Below are positions 1 to 7,079 of a stretch of 16,373 bases of DNA, one piece after another (position 1 is the first letter of the stretch; each line of letters begins with the position of its first letter). Origin of the DNA: Legionellaceae bacterium (GTDB taxonomy: Bacteria > Pseudomonadota > Gammaproteobacteria > Legionellales > Legionellaceae). A program made the translations under genes and the position numbers. The DNA lies in assembly GCA_030696465.1 (NCBI GenBank), contig JAUYSE010000006.1, forward strand, positions 1 through 16,373. Direction: 5' to 3'. The notes below the pieces were generated by a model that saw only the letters and a list, made by a program, of their open reading frames with translations, searched no databases and had not been told where the DNA came from.

Positions 1-1328
1 CCAGGAAACCCATCAGACTTTCTTCCTAAGTGTCCTCCAAACTTTGCAATCATTAAAATAATCTCATAAAGTTTTGGTGGTTTTTTAGGAGGTTTCTTCT
101 TTGTTGCCATTGCATAGGTAGCTTGCCATTCGCTATCTTCAAACACTGTTGTACAATCTATATCAGGGCATGTTCGTCCCAACATGGTTAAATAGAATAC
201 CCGCCATGCAACTATCATATAAAAAGCGATACAATTAAGCGTGGCTTCATAGGTTTCAAATCGTAACTCTTCTATCTTGCAGCCACTCTTTAAAATTTTT
301 ATATACATTTCTATTAACCACCGACATAAATACCAGTTAACGATTTCTATAGCGCGTTCAAGCGTTTTTATAGGTACACTAGTGATTAAAAACCATTCAA
401 CGGGCTGCTCTCCCTCTGGTGTATTTAGTTCTTTACAATGTACCACCTGAATTTCAATGGTTTTCAATTTTTTGTTTTTTCGACGAGGAGGTCTTAAAGA
501 AACACTGCAGATACGAACCTCTTGTCTAATGCATCGGGCCTTTCGCGTATGTCTTTTTTTGCAATTCCGATAGGATGTTCCTGCGGGAATTTCAAACTCT
601 ATGGTACCAATGGCACAAGCTTTACTGACTTCTTTTTTGAGAAATAACTCGAATTTATTTGTTTCCTCATTCAAAATAGTCCTATCGTGGCAACAGCGTA
701 TCAGCCAATAGGCTTTATTTTCTTCGGAAGGAAGTTTTTCAAGCACCTCATAAATATCTCCTTCTCTATCCGAAATACTTACAACCATTGTATCAGGTGC
801 TGCTAATGCAATTTTATTCGCTGCATCATAACCCTTAAGCCAACAATAGGTTTCCTTTTCTTCAATAGGTTGGTTTTTTCTCTTATTACGTGTACCAATC
901 TCTTTTCTTATCCAATGCTGCATTTCTACTACACCTAAACACACTCGTTCGGGTGTGAAAGCAACGCTTGGATGTAAATAAAATCCTTGACCTTTTTCGC
1001 TTGAGAGATAACCCATCCCTGACAATGATTTCCTGCCTGTAAAATCTACTTCTGTGGTGTCTTGAGGAATCAATACTATCTTTTCGGCTTTTATACGTTC
1101 CAACATGGCCTCGGTATGAGGTAAAAGAATTGATTCTGGATTTACATTTGCATGATTAAAAAAACGATAAGCCGCCAGTGTTTCATTCCAACTTTGAAAT
1201 GTTGTTGGAAGACTTTCATTTGGGGAGCTAAGTAGGCTACTTAAGATATCTCCATAACGCTTATCTAGTCGTTTATCGCCAAAGTTTGCTTCTTTGGTCT
1301 CGTTGATAATCCATTCACAATTGTCCAT
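1..1328 (-). CDS. IS4-family (Tn5/IS50-like) DDE transposase, C-terminus cut by window edge
   Basis: DNA transposase that would cut and join the ends of the surrounding element. I translated it by hand from ATG at 1328: 442 codons are open with no frameshift before the window edge. Visible features are an N-terminal segment with NFGDKRLDKRY typical of the Tn5 N-terminal DNA-binding region, the first catalytic Asp in PQDTTEVDF (about D90), the second in SDREGD (about D187), and the YREK signature in WYLCRWLIEMYIKILKSG (Y333, R336, E340, K347), which supplies the catalytic Glu. The last visible residues, FGGHLGRKSDGFPG, match the usual C-terminal region of this family, so only about 20-35 residues are probably missing. 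A GGA ribosome-binding element lies 7 bases before the ATG, inside a hairpin. Family assignment is firm; the specific IS name is unknown. Confidence 0.93.
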   Translation of the reverse strand, partial: MDNCEWIINETKEANFGDKRLDKRYGDILSSLLSSPNESLPTTFQSWNETLAAYRFFNHANVNPESILLPHTEAMLERIKAEKIVLIPQDTTEVDFTGRKSLSGMGYLSSEKGQGFYLHPSVAFTPERVCLGVVEMQHWIRKEIGTRNKRKNQPIEEKETYCWLKGYDAANKIALAAPDTMVVSISDREGDIYEVLEKLPSEENKAYWLIRCCHDRTILNEETNKFELFLKKEVSKACAIGTIEFEIPAGTSYRNCKKRHTRKARCIRQEVRICSVSLRPPRRKNKKLKTIEIQVVHCKELNTPEGEQPVEWFLITSVPIKTLERAIEIVNWYLCRWLIEMYIKILKSGCKIEELRFETYEATLNCIAFYMIVAWRVFYLTMLGRTCPDIDCTTVFEDSEWQATYAMATKKKPPKKPPKLYEIILMIAKFGGHLGRKSDGFP

Positions 1329-1370
1329 ATAAATTCCATGCAAAAAACATGAATTTTACATGGATTTATA
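1328..1370 (-). promoter_or_regulatory. Hairpin covering the transposase ribosome-binding site
   Basis: The arms are 1359-1370 and 1328-1340. On the minus strand they read TATAAATCCATG and CATGGAATTTATA, complementary except for one bulged base, with an 18-base loop. The second arm holds the GGA element and runs into the first base of the ATG. In IS10 and IS50, comparable structures hide the ribosome-binding site when transcription reads in from outside, preventing readthrough-driven transposition. A transcript begun inside the element would lack part of the first arm. The structure is seen; the role is inferred by analogy. Confidence 0.6.
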
Positions 1371-1388
1371 CTTATGTATAAGAGTATG
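1370..1388 (-). repeat. Terminal inverted repeat (outside end) of the IS50-like element
   Basis: Read on the minus strand from 1388 to 1370 the sequence is CATACTCTTATACATAAGT. The Tn5 outside end known from the literature is CTGACTCTTATACACAAGT; by eye 16 of 19 positions agree, including the central ACTCTTATACA block. The location upstream of the transposase start fits an outer end. This fixes the right boundary of the element at 1388. Confidence 0.85.
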
Positions 1389-1723
1389 TCCTCACGGTCG
1401 CGGCTCGGATAGATCATGCTATACAAATCTTGTATAAAAGACTTACGTCGGCGTAGGCAAATCTACTGGTGTCTCTAATCCAGATTGCAGCACTGCACGA
1501 TTTTCTCGCATATTAAATATTTATTTTAAATATCACAAGAAAATATATCAGAATAGCAGCATCACCCCGCTGCTTTTTTTTAAAGCATCTTAAAAAACAA
1601 TTACCTATGATTTTTCAAAAGACCTGATATACTGATTAATGAAGCTTATCATCAATGAAAACTTGTTCGTCTTATCAACAATGATGCTAGGAAACTACAA
1701 CAACGTAATCAAGGAGCAATGTA
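1389..1723. other. Gene-free stretch between the IS end and the DUF4142 gene
   Basis: No convincing gene is present. It contains a 7-bp inverted repeat (TATACAA-ATC-TTGTATA, 1420-1436), which could be an operator or chance; a 22-codon minus-strand frame at 1443-1511 with no ribosome-binding site that I do not accept as a gene; and a terminator at 1555-1581. A possible -10 element TATACT lies at 1628-1633 ahead of the lipoprotein gene, but no good -35 sits at the right distance. The GC-richer patch at 1392-1412 next to the insertion may be the remains of whatever the element inserted into. Confidence 0.5.
1555..1581 (+). terminator. Rho-independent terminator, orphan
   Basis: A 6-bp perfect stem (AGCAGC at 1555-1560, GCTGCT at 1569-1574) with an 8-base loop is followed directly by eight T residues. 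It is oriented to stop plus-strand transcription, yet no plus-strand gene lies between the insertion sequence and this point. It may have served a gene removed or displaced by the element. Confidence 0.7.
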
Positions 1724-2272
1724 ATGAAATATACACTACCGTTCAGTTGTATTTTTAGTGCTTGTATTCTGTTAGCTGGTTGCCAAAATACCATGATGTC
1801 CCCAAAAATGGGAATGGGAATGGCGCAAACTAACGGTCAAATTATAAACGATATCATTGTGTTAGATAAAGGCGAAATCGCTTCAGCCAAAATAGCAAAA
1901 CAAAAAGCCACTCATCCAGAAGTTAAACGTTATGCGTCTTACCTCGAGGCACAACATTCAACTTCTTTACGCAACATCATGAGACTCAGTCATAAAACAA
2001 GAATCAAACCAGCCGCTAGTATGACTGCAGATAACTTCATGACCCATAACCAACAAGAAGTAACTCTATTAACTGACACAAGCCGTGTTAATTTTGATAG
2101 AACTTACGTCAATGCAATGGTTCAAGATCATCAATCAGCATTACAGTTAATTGATCGGTCTATACAAGACTCCAGTAATCCAAAGTTGACCCAGTCATTA
2201 AAAGAAACTCGCCAACATCTTGCGGTACACTTAGAAAAAGCGCAACAACTTCAAAAACAAATAGGTCGATAA
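1724..2272 (+). CDS. DUF4142 (ferritin-like fold) lipoprotein
   Basis: A 182-residue exported protein. It starts at ATG 1724, with AAGGAG seven bases upstream. Residues 1-20 form a lipoprotein signal peptide ending in the lipobox LAGC (Cys20); the +2 residue is Gln, so sorting to the outer membrane is expected. The mature N-terminus is methionine-rich (MMSPKMGMGMAQ). Residues about 40-180 carry the DUF4142 pattern: a helix with DKGEIASAKIAKQKATHPEV, then KRYASYLEAQHS, FDRTYVNAMVQDHQSAL and a C-terminal HLAVHLEKAQQLQ. DUF4142 proteins are periplasmic or envelope four-helix proteins of uncertain role, often linked to stress. The gene is monocistronic, closed by a strong terminator seven bases downstream. 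The domain call is confident; the biochemical role is unknown. Confidence 0.88.
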   Translation: MKYTLPFSCIFSACILLAGCQNTMMSPKMGMGMAQTNGQIINDIIVLDKGEIASAKIAKQKATHPEVKRYASYLEAQHSTSLRNIMRLSHKTRIKPAASMTADNFMTHNQQEVTLLTDTSRVNFDRTYVNAMVQDHQSALQLIDRSIQDSSNPKLTQSLKETRQHLAVHLEKAQQLQKQIGR

Positions 2273-2278
2273 TGAATT

Positions 2279-2319
2279 CACGCGCAATGGGGTGCAAACT
2301 CTATTGCGCGTGATTTTTT
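2279..2319 (+). terminator. Strong Rho-independent terminator after the DUF4142 gene
   Basis: A perfect 10-bp GC-rich stem (CACGCGCAAT at 2279-2288, ATTGCGCGTG at 2303-2312), with a 14-base loop, is followed by A and six T residues. The stem can extend by one further pair (T2278-A2313). It begins a few bases past the stop codon of the lipoprotein gene. Confidence 0.95.
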
Positions 2320-2382
2320 CGCTCGTATACATTGTGAAGTGCCCTATATAAAACGAAAATTGCGGACTTAGCAGTATTCAAT

Positions 2383-2411
2383 TTGCAATCCCCAGAAACA
2401 AAGACTATTAT
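2383..2411 (+). promoter_or_regulatory. Sigma-70-type promoter for the 442-residue protein gene
   Basis: A -35 TTGCAA at 2383-2388 and a -10 TATTAT at 2406-2411 are separated by exactly 17 bases. Start of transcription would fall near 2418, giving a leader of about 25 bases before ATG 2443. The gene has no clear Shine-Dalgarno sequence. Confidence 0.55.
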
Positions 2412-2442
2412 TTGCTTATTGTGATCTTTCTTTAACAGACCC

Positions 2443-3771
2443 ATGAAACCCAAACAAACCAATATCGATCAAAAAAGCAATAAGTCCAGTGAAAACCAGG
2501 AACCATCCGAACCCGATATTCTCTTTAAAAAATTAAGCGAAGGGAAAGACAAGTTTATCGACCTCGTGCTCGATAATATTGACTCAAAAAAAATAAAAGA
2601 AGCCGCTAAATATGAATTAAATAAAGCCTTTGATTATACGATCGAATATTGTAAACGGCAGCATAATCAAACTATATCGTTTTTTATGTTGGTATTTTCT
2701 GACCTTCTGTGGGTGACCGAAGCGGCGATCCAACCGCTATTAACGAAGCTTGAATTCCATATCTCGCCATCTGAAAACCATTCTTCTTCAAACAGCCCGG
2801 TCCTCTCCGAACAGGCTGAGAATAAACCCAATCCTAACGTCAATAAGCTGCAGAGCATGCTCCCCGCTTATAGCATCTCAACAGAGCAACTACCTCATCC
2901 TTTATTTGGCAATGAATATATCTCTTGTTATCCACAAGAACGATTCCATAAAGTCGATCTCTATACGCGATTTTCAGAAAAATACACGCTACCCGAAAAA
3001 CAGAGTAACTACGCGAGGCCTATTTTAGATATCGAATTCATTGAACCCGACCAACTCCCCTGCGTCCGCTGTTATTTAACGCTCACCAATAGACCTCGAC
3101 CAAACAGCGCAGACAAAGATATTACCCAAAATGAAGAGGGCAATATTATTTTCGCCAATGTATATCTCATGAATTTTGGGGATCCACTCCGTGCCTTCAC
3201 TTGGGCAGAGGATTATGTGAATAACCCTGAGCACGGCAAAATTGGCACCCATGAGCCTATCATTCGTTCCTTTCTTATTCCTTTATCTGCCTATAAGCAA
3301 ATCATCGCCGCAGGTGGAGTCGTCCCTGTTGATAGGGATAGAGCTCCAGGACAAGTGAAAACACTAGATGCCGCGCGCTTACATGCCATTCCAAACTCGC
3401 TCATGAGTTTTATGAATCATCCCCAAACACACAAAAAAGATGGAGTGATACATCCACTCGAGAAGCTCGGCGAATATCTACTCGGACGCCCTATTCATCC
3501 TAAAGACATCGCCTCTCCTCCTCACATTGCACACCAGTATGGGCGAGTTGAAGAGAGTAGCGAAGAAAAAAAATATTGGGAAAACAATAATAAGGAGTTT
3601 ATGATTCCTGCTCGACGTCTTGAGCGAGAACAGGCAGGCTTCGCCTTATATCCGGAGCCCAATAAAAACACTCAGGATGTGTTTTTTAAACCCAAAAAAA
3701 AGAAAAAGAGCGTGAATGAGGAAGACTTGGAAAACTCTGATTTTATCGTACATAAAAAGAAGCGACCATAA
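2443..3771 (+). CDS. Unrecognised 442-residue protein with lysine-rich, NLS-like C-terminus
   Basis: I do not recognise a family. The N-terminal 30 residues are polar and charged; a hydrophobic stretch (SFFMLVFSDLLWVTEAAI, about residues 79-96) could touch a membrane. Residues 110-130 are a Ser/Asn/Pro-rich linker. Residues about 185-345 look like a folded domain, including PCVRCYLTLTN, ANVYLMNFGDPLRAFTWAED, and IIRSFLIPLSAYKQI followed by GGVVPVDRDR. The tail has two basic clusters, KPKKKKK (416-422) and HKKKR (437-441), separated by an acidic linker, resembling a bipartite nuclear localisation signal. ATG 2443 is the first in-frame start but lacks a clear ribosome-binding site. It has its own promoter and stands alone. 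If the organism is host-associated, a secreted effector is possible; this is inference from composition only, and AT-rich genomes readily give lysine runs. Confidence 0.8.
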   Translation: MKPKQTNIDQKSNKSSENQEPSEPDILFKKLSEGKDKFIDLVLDNIDSKKIKEAAKYELNKAFDYTIEYCKRQHNQTISFFMLVFSDLLWVTEAAIQPLLTKLEFHISPSENHSSSNSPVLSEQAENKPNPNVNKLQSMLPAYSISTEQLPHPLFGNEYISCYPQERFHKVDLYTRFSEKYTLPEKQSNYARPILDIEFIEPDQLPCVRCYLTLTNRPRPNSADKDITQNEEGNIIFANVYLMNFGDPLRAFTWAEDYVNNPEHGKIGTHEPIIRSFLIPLSAYKQIIAAGGVVPVDRDRAPGQVKTLDAARLHAIPNSLMSFMNHPQTHKKDGVIHPLEKLGEYLLGRPIHPKDIASPPHIAHQYGRVEESSEEKKYWENNNKEFMIPARRLEREQAGFALYPEPNKNTQDVFFKPKKKKKSVNEEDLENSDFIVHKKKRP

Positions 3772-3817
3772 TAGCCCCTCTTTATAACTTTATTATATAC
3801 TCGATTTTAATTTGAAC

Positions 3818-3861
3818 CTCTCCTGGATGCCGCGGACCTTCGGCCGTGGCACGTAGGGGAG
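3818..3861. repeat. GC-rich interrupted palindrome between convergent genes (REP-like)
   Basis: The inner arms GCCGCGG (3829-3835) and CCGTGGC (3844-3850) pair with one G-T wobble around an 8-base loop. The outer arms CTCTCCT (3818-3824) and AGGGGAG (3855-3861) pair with one further wobble across symmetrical 4-base bulges. It is far more GC-rich than its surroundings and sits between two genes that converge on it. No T-tract follows on either strand, so it is not a classic Rho-independent terminator. The opening CCTGGATGCCGCGG recalls dispersed REP-like palindromes of many proteobacteria, but only one copy was noticed in this window. Confidence 0.6.
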
Positions 3862-3868
3862 CTAATCG

Positions 3869-5233
3869 TCAATACCTTTCTTTTCGATATAGGGGAATTT
3901 TTTTCTCATTAAAAAGTTTGGTACAAGCATCCACTACCTGCCCATCAAAAAGAATATCACGCCCTTTATTAATTTCTGCCAATGCCGCATCTAGGCCCAG
4001 TGACGCGCGGTAAGGCCTGAGCGAGATCATCGCATCCACCACATCCGCTACCATTAAAATTCTGGTTTCCAATCGTATTTGTTCGCCTTTAAGGCCTCTG
4101 GGGTAACCACTGCCGTTTAATCTTTCATGATGTTCCCAAACAATATCTGCAACAGGACCGGGAAAATTTACTTGTTTTAATATATCGTAACCGGCTTGTG
4201 CATGCGTTTTTATCAGTTCAAACTCGAGGGGGGTTAAGCTACCCGGTTTATTCAGGAGTTCACTGGGAATACCAATTTTACCGATGTCATGCGTCAATGC
4301 GGCGGTTTCCAAACACCTCAGTTTCTCTTCTGACAAACCCAACTCGCGCGCAATAGCAACCGACAAATATGCTACATTTTTTTGATGACCAACGGTATAA
4401 GGATCCCTTTTTTCCATTGCGATAGAAAAAGCAGCGAGCATCTCCCTAAAAGTTTTATCTAGCTTCTCTGCATACATCAATTTATCCTGAACCCTTGCTA
4501 TCTGGGCGGTAACATCCTCAACAAATCCTGTGCTACGGTATATTTGATGCTGTGTATCATACACAGGATAAGCGCGCGCATGAAGCCAGTTTATCTCTCC
4601 CTTTTTCTTGATAACACGGAAAGTATCTTCGAACGTACCTGTTTTAAATTGTTCATGAAATTGTTGTTTTATACGCGCAGCGTCATCAGGGTGAACTATT
4701 TCCATCCAGGAGTTTGTCTCGGTATAAAGACTAAGTGGACTTCTCTCGAAAAGGTGTTGATAGCCGGGGCTAATATACAGAAATTTTCTGCTATTTAAAT
4801 CAAGTAAAAAGAAAACATCTCGAATGTGGTCTGTAATTTGTTTAAATCGTTCTTCACTATCAATGAGTTTATTTAATATAGTTTTATCCACTGAAGCAGT
4901 ACTTATAAAACCTTGCATTAGACTATTACCAATGTTGATAAGCGTCACTTGTGCATAAAAGATATCTTTATTTTTTGGTTTTATGGCGCGGTGAGAAATA
5001 CTAATTTTTCCATCACCAAATTTTGCCGTTTGTTGCATGTAAGGATCTAAGTTTTCTATGGCATAGATATCCTTGATCTTCAATTTTTGTAATTCATCTT
5101 GTTGATATCCCAACATCTTACAGAATATATTGTTTGTTAAAATGAATCGACCGTCAGCATCGATAATAAAAACGCCGCTAGATATGTGTTCTAACATATT
5201 GGCGTACATTAATTCTGGCATATTTTTTTTCAT
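3869..5233 (-). CDS. PAS-PAS-HD-GYP cyclic-di-GMP phosphodiesterase
   Basis: A 454-residue cytoplasmic signalling protein expected to hydrolyse cyclic di-GMP. Two PAS sensor domains come first: about residues 8-115 (IDADGRFILTNNIFCKMLGY) and about 125-248 (FFLLDLNSRKFLYISPGYQH, ending FVEDVTAQIA). A helical linker leads to the HD-GYP domain, about 258-440, with THDIGKIGIP (HD pair at H315-D316), HAQAGYDIL, EHHERLNGSGYPRGL (H368-H369, then GYP) and the adjacent ADVVDAMISLRPYR. All expected metal-binding and GYP motifs are present, so it should be catalytically active. No transmembrane segment is visible. An AAGGA element lies about 12 bases before ATG 5233, rather far; ATG at residue 5 is an alternative. 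It lies just downstream of a diguanylate cyclase gene, suggesting a linked make/break pair. The ligand of the PAS domains is unknown. Confidence 0.93.
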   Translation of the reverse strand: MKKNMPELMYANMLEHISSGVFIIDADGRFILTNNIFCKMLGYQQDELQKLKIKDIYAIENLDPYMQQTAKFGDGKISISHRAIKPKNKDIFYAQVTLINIGNSLMQGFISTASVDKTILNKLIDSEERFKQITDHIRDVFFLLDLNSRKFLYISPGYQHLFERSPLSLYTETNSWMEIVHPDDAARIKQQFHEQFKTGTFEDTFRVIKKKGEINWLHARAYPVYDTQHQIYRSTGFVEDVTAQIARVQDKLMYAEKLDKTFREMLAAFSIAMEKRDPYTVGHQKNVAYLSVAIARELGLSEEKLRCLETAALTHDIGKIGIPSELLNKPGSLTPLEFELIKTHAQAGYDILKQVNFPGPVADIVWEHHERLNGSGYPRGLKGEQIRLETRILMVADVVDAMISLRPYRASLGLDAALAEINKGRDILFDGQVVDACTKLFNEKKIPLYRKERY

Positions 5234-5275
5234 GAATTTTTTCTATCCTTGCATCTGTTAGCGTTGATAGATTTT

Positions 5276-6553
5276 TTAAATCCTGGATTTTACATGCGCA
5301 TCAAACAATTTAAAATTATTTTTCCCGCGCTTTTTTATATGGTACATTGCCGCATCGGCCTTCTCAACGAGCAATGTATTGCCATCTCTTGGGTATAATG
5401 AAATACCTATACTCAATGAAACTTGAAACGCTTCATCCTTTATTAAAAACTTCTTTGAAAAACATCGAAGTATTTTTCTTGCTATGGTAACCACTTTTTC
5501 TTCACTTACATTCAACAAAATCAATCCGAATTCATCACCACCAAATCGGGCCAATGTATCACTATCACGTATGCATGTTTGAAGGCGTTTTGTTGTAGCG
5601 CATAAGAGTAAATCACCCATGGCATGACCATAAATATCATTAATTTGTTTAAAATCATCAATATCTACAAAACAAACCGCAAGGCTATGCTTTTGTCTTT
5701 TGCTCAGCAACATAGCATGCTCTAAACGATCATCAAAAAGGGGTCTATTAATCAGTCCCGTTAAAGCATCATGTTCAGCAAGGTGTTTTAATTTTTCTTC
5801 GATTAATTTTTGCTGTGTAATATCACGGGCAATGGTTGATGCACCTATCACTTCTCCGTAGGTATTTTTTACCGGCGCTATTGTGATAGAAACGGGTATA
5901 ATATATCCGGTTTTATGTACTCTTAAGGTTTCAAAATTCTTAATGTGCTGATCTTCAGTAATTTTATGAATGATATGGTTAAACTCTTCTTGCCTGTCTT
6001 TAGGGAACAACCTTTTTATACTTGTGCCAATGGCTTCTTTTTCAGTATAACCATAAAGCGCTGCAGCGGCTTTATTCCAGCTTCGTATGGTACCATCTAA
6101 ATCTTTTCCTATAATGGCTTCATCCGAAAACTCTACGAGTGTAGAGAGCACGGCCTGAGCATCTTCCTTTTTTTTTCGCGCAGTAATATCGCGTTCAATC
6201 GCCGCAAAATACTTAATGTCGCCCTGTCTATCCGTGATGGGAACAATAGTAAAATCAAACCAATATTCTGTTTGATCTTTGGCATAGTTTAATAACTCAG
6301 CATGTATAGCTTCTTTTTTTTCCAAAGCATCTCGAATGCTTTTTAGGACGTTTTTATCTGTTTTATCCCCTTGTAAAATTCGAGGCGTTTTTCCTAAAAC
6401 CTCTTCCTGTGTATAACCCGTCAATTTTGTAAATGCTCGGTTTACATAAAGTATTTTTGGGCCAAATGGCTCATCAAGAGGCTCAATCTCGGTTATAATA
6501 ACCACGTCATTAGTCTGATCAAGAATAGACTTAAAGGGTATATCTTTATCCAT
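5276..6553 (-). CDS. PAS-PAS-GGDEF diguanylate cyclase
   Basis: A cytoplasmic sensor enzyme predicted to make cyclic di-GMP from two GTP. PAS 1 has the LOV/NifL-like signature GKTPRILQGDKTD and FVNRAFTKLTGY-type spacing (here YVNRAFTKLTGY); the photoactive cysteine of true LOV domains is replaced, so light sensing by the flavin-cysteine route is not expected. PAS 2 follows (VEFSDEAIIGKDLDGTIRSW to ASTIARDITQQ). The GGDEF domain begins HDALTGLINRPLFDDRL and contains FVDIDDFKQIND, the intact active site RFGGDEFG, and an RDSD inhibitory-site motif five residues before GGDEF, so product feedback inhibition is likely. I chose ATG 6553, preceded by GGA at 7 bases; a GTG at 6580 would add nine residues but has no ribosome-binding site. 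Forty-two bases separate it from the HD-GYP gene downstream, consistent with co-transcription. Confidence 0.93.
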   Translation of the reverse strand: MDKDIPFKSILDQTNDVVIITEIEPLDEPFGPKILYVNRAFTKLTGYTQEEVLGKTPRILQGDKTDKNVLKSIRDALEKKEAIHAELLNYAKDQTEYWFDFTIVPITDRQGDIKYFAAIERDITARKKKEDAQAVLSTLVEFSDEAIIGKDLDGTIRSWNKAAAALYGYTEKEAIGTSIKRLFPKDRQEEFNHIIHKITEDQHIKNFETLRVHKTGYIIPVSITIAPVKNTYGEVIGASTIARDITQQKLIEEKLKHLAEHDALTGLINRPLFDDRLEHAMLLSKRQKHSLAVCFVDIDDFKQINDIYGHAMGDLLLCATTKRLQTCIRDSDTLARFGGDEFGLILLNVSEEKVVTIARKILRCFSKKFLIKDEAFQVSLSIGISLYPRDGNTLLVEKADAAMYHIKKRGKNNFKLFDAHVKSRI

Positions 6554-6606
6554 AATTTCATCCAATATGGAGTAACGCACAAAACAAGGCGGCTGAGACG
6601 ATTACT

Positions 6607-6873
6607 TTAAAAGTCGCCGAGCGCTGGTAACAGATGGAAAGATTTTTTGTGGTCAGCAATATATTGTAAGATAACCGAATTTTCAGTAAGAATTTCACCA
6701 TTTGGTAGCTCAAGTGTCGGTACAGCCCCTTTATGGTTAATGGTCAAAAAATCTTTTCCGGTTTCGGTTTGCTTGGTTTTTAGGTTCACGGATTCAAATT
6801 CAGCATGCAAACCCACCTCATTAATAATGTGGGGCACTAGAGAACAGACACCTTTCGCATAATATAGTTTCAT
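6607..6873 (-). pseudogene. Glutathione S-transferase, N-terminal domain only (truncated)
   Basis: The 88 residues match the thioredoxin-like N-terminal domain of glutathione S-transferases: MKLYYAKGVCSLVPHII at the start, KGAVPTLELPNGEILTENSV with the conserved cis-Pro and the TES-type glutathione-binding motif (here TENS), then ILQYIADH. The protein stops at LLPALGDF, about where full-length family members of roughly 200 residues enter the helical C-terminal domain. I checked the other two frames past the stop and found no continuation, so the C-terminal half has been lost rather than frameshifted. The start is ATG 6873, five bases after AAGGAG; a GTG two codons earlier is less likely. The intact ribosome-binding site suggests it is still translated and may drive the downstream signalling genes. 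A functional single-domain protein cannot be excluded. Confidence 0.75.
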
Positions 6874-7079
6874 CAACACTCCTTGTGAGTAAGATATATC
6901 AATATTATTTATAGCATGAGAAAGGGGATGAAATCTTAATTTTTTTCACTATAAAATTAATTCTGCTTACTTTATTCCAGCTATTCCCACCCAACCCCCA
7001 AATTTTACCAGCAAAGCCCCTTATCCGGGAAGCCTTGGTGCCAAGAACATTACAAAGCGGCATTCCCCCCTTACTTCAC

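Larger units (their letters stand above)
1..1388 (-). mobile_element. IS50/Tn5-like insertion sequence (IS4 family), partial, left part outside window
   Basis: The element is defined by a Tn5-type transposase reading leftward and by a 19-bp terminal sequence at 1370-1388 located 42 bases upstream of the transposase start codon. Tn5-family elements normally have the transposase start close to one end, as here. The opposite end lies beyond position 1, so the full length and the second terminal repeat cannot be seen. Tn5-family insertion duplicates 9 bp of target; the flanking 9 bases would be 1389-1397 (TCCTCACGG), which should reappear on the far side if the insertion is simple. The reading frame is undamaged over the whole visible part, suggesting a recent or still active copy. 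Confidence 0.88.

Noticed and set aside
1443..1511. 22-codon minus-strand frame beginning MRENRAVLQSG
   Set aside because: No ribosome-binding site, very short, no recognisable similarity.
7020..7060. CTTGG/CCAAG palindrome downstream of the 897-residue gene as terminator
   Set aside because: Only a 5-bp stem with almost no loop and no T-run following in the minus direction.
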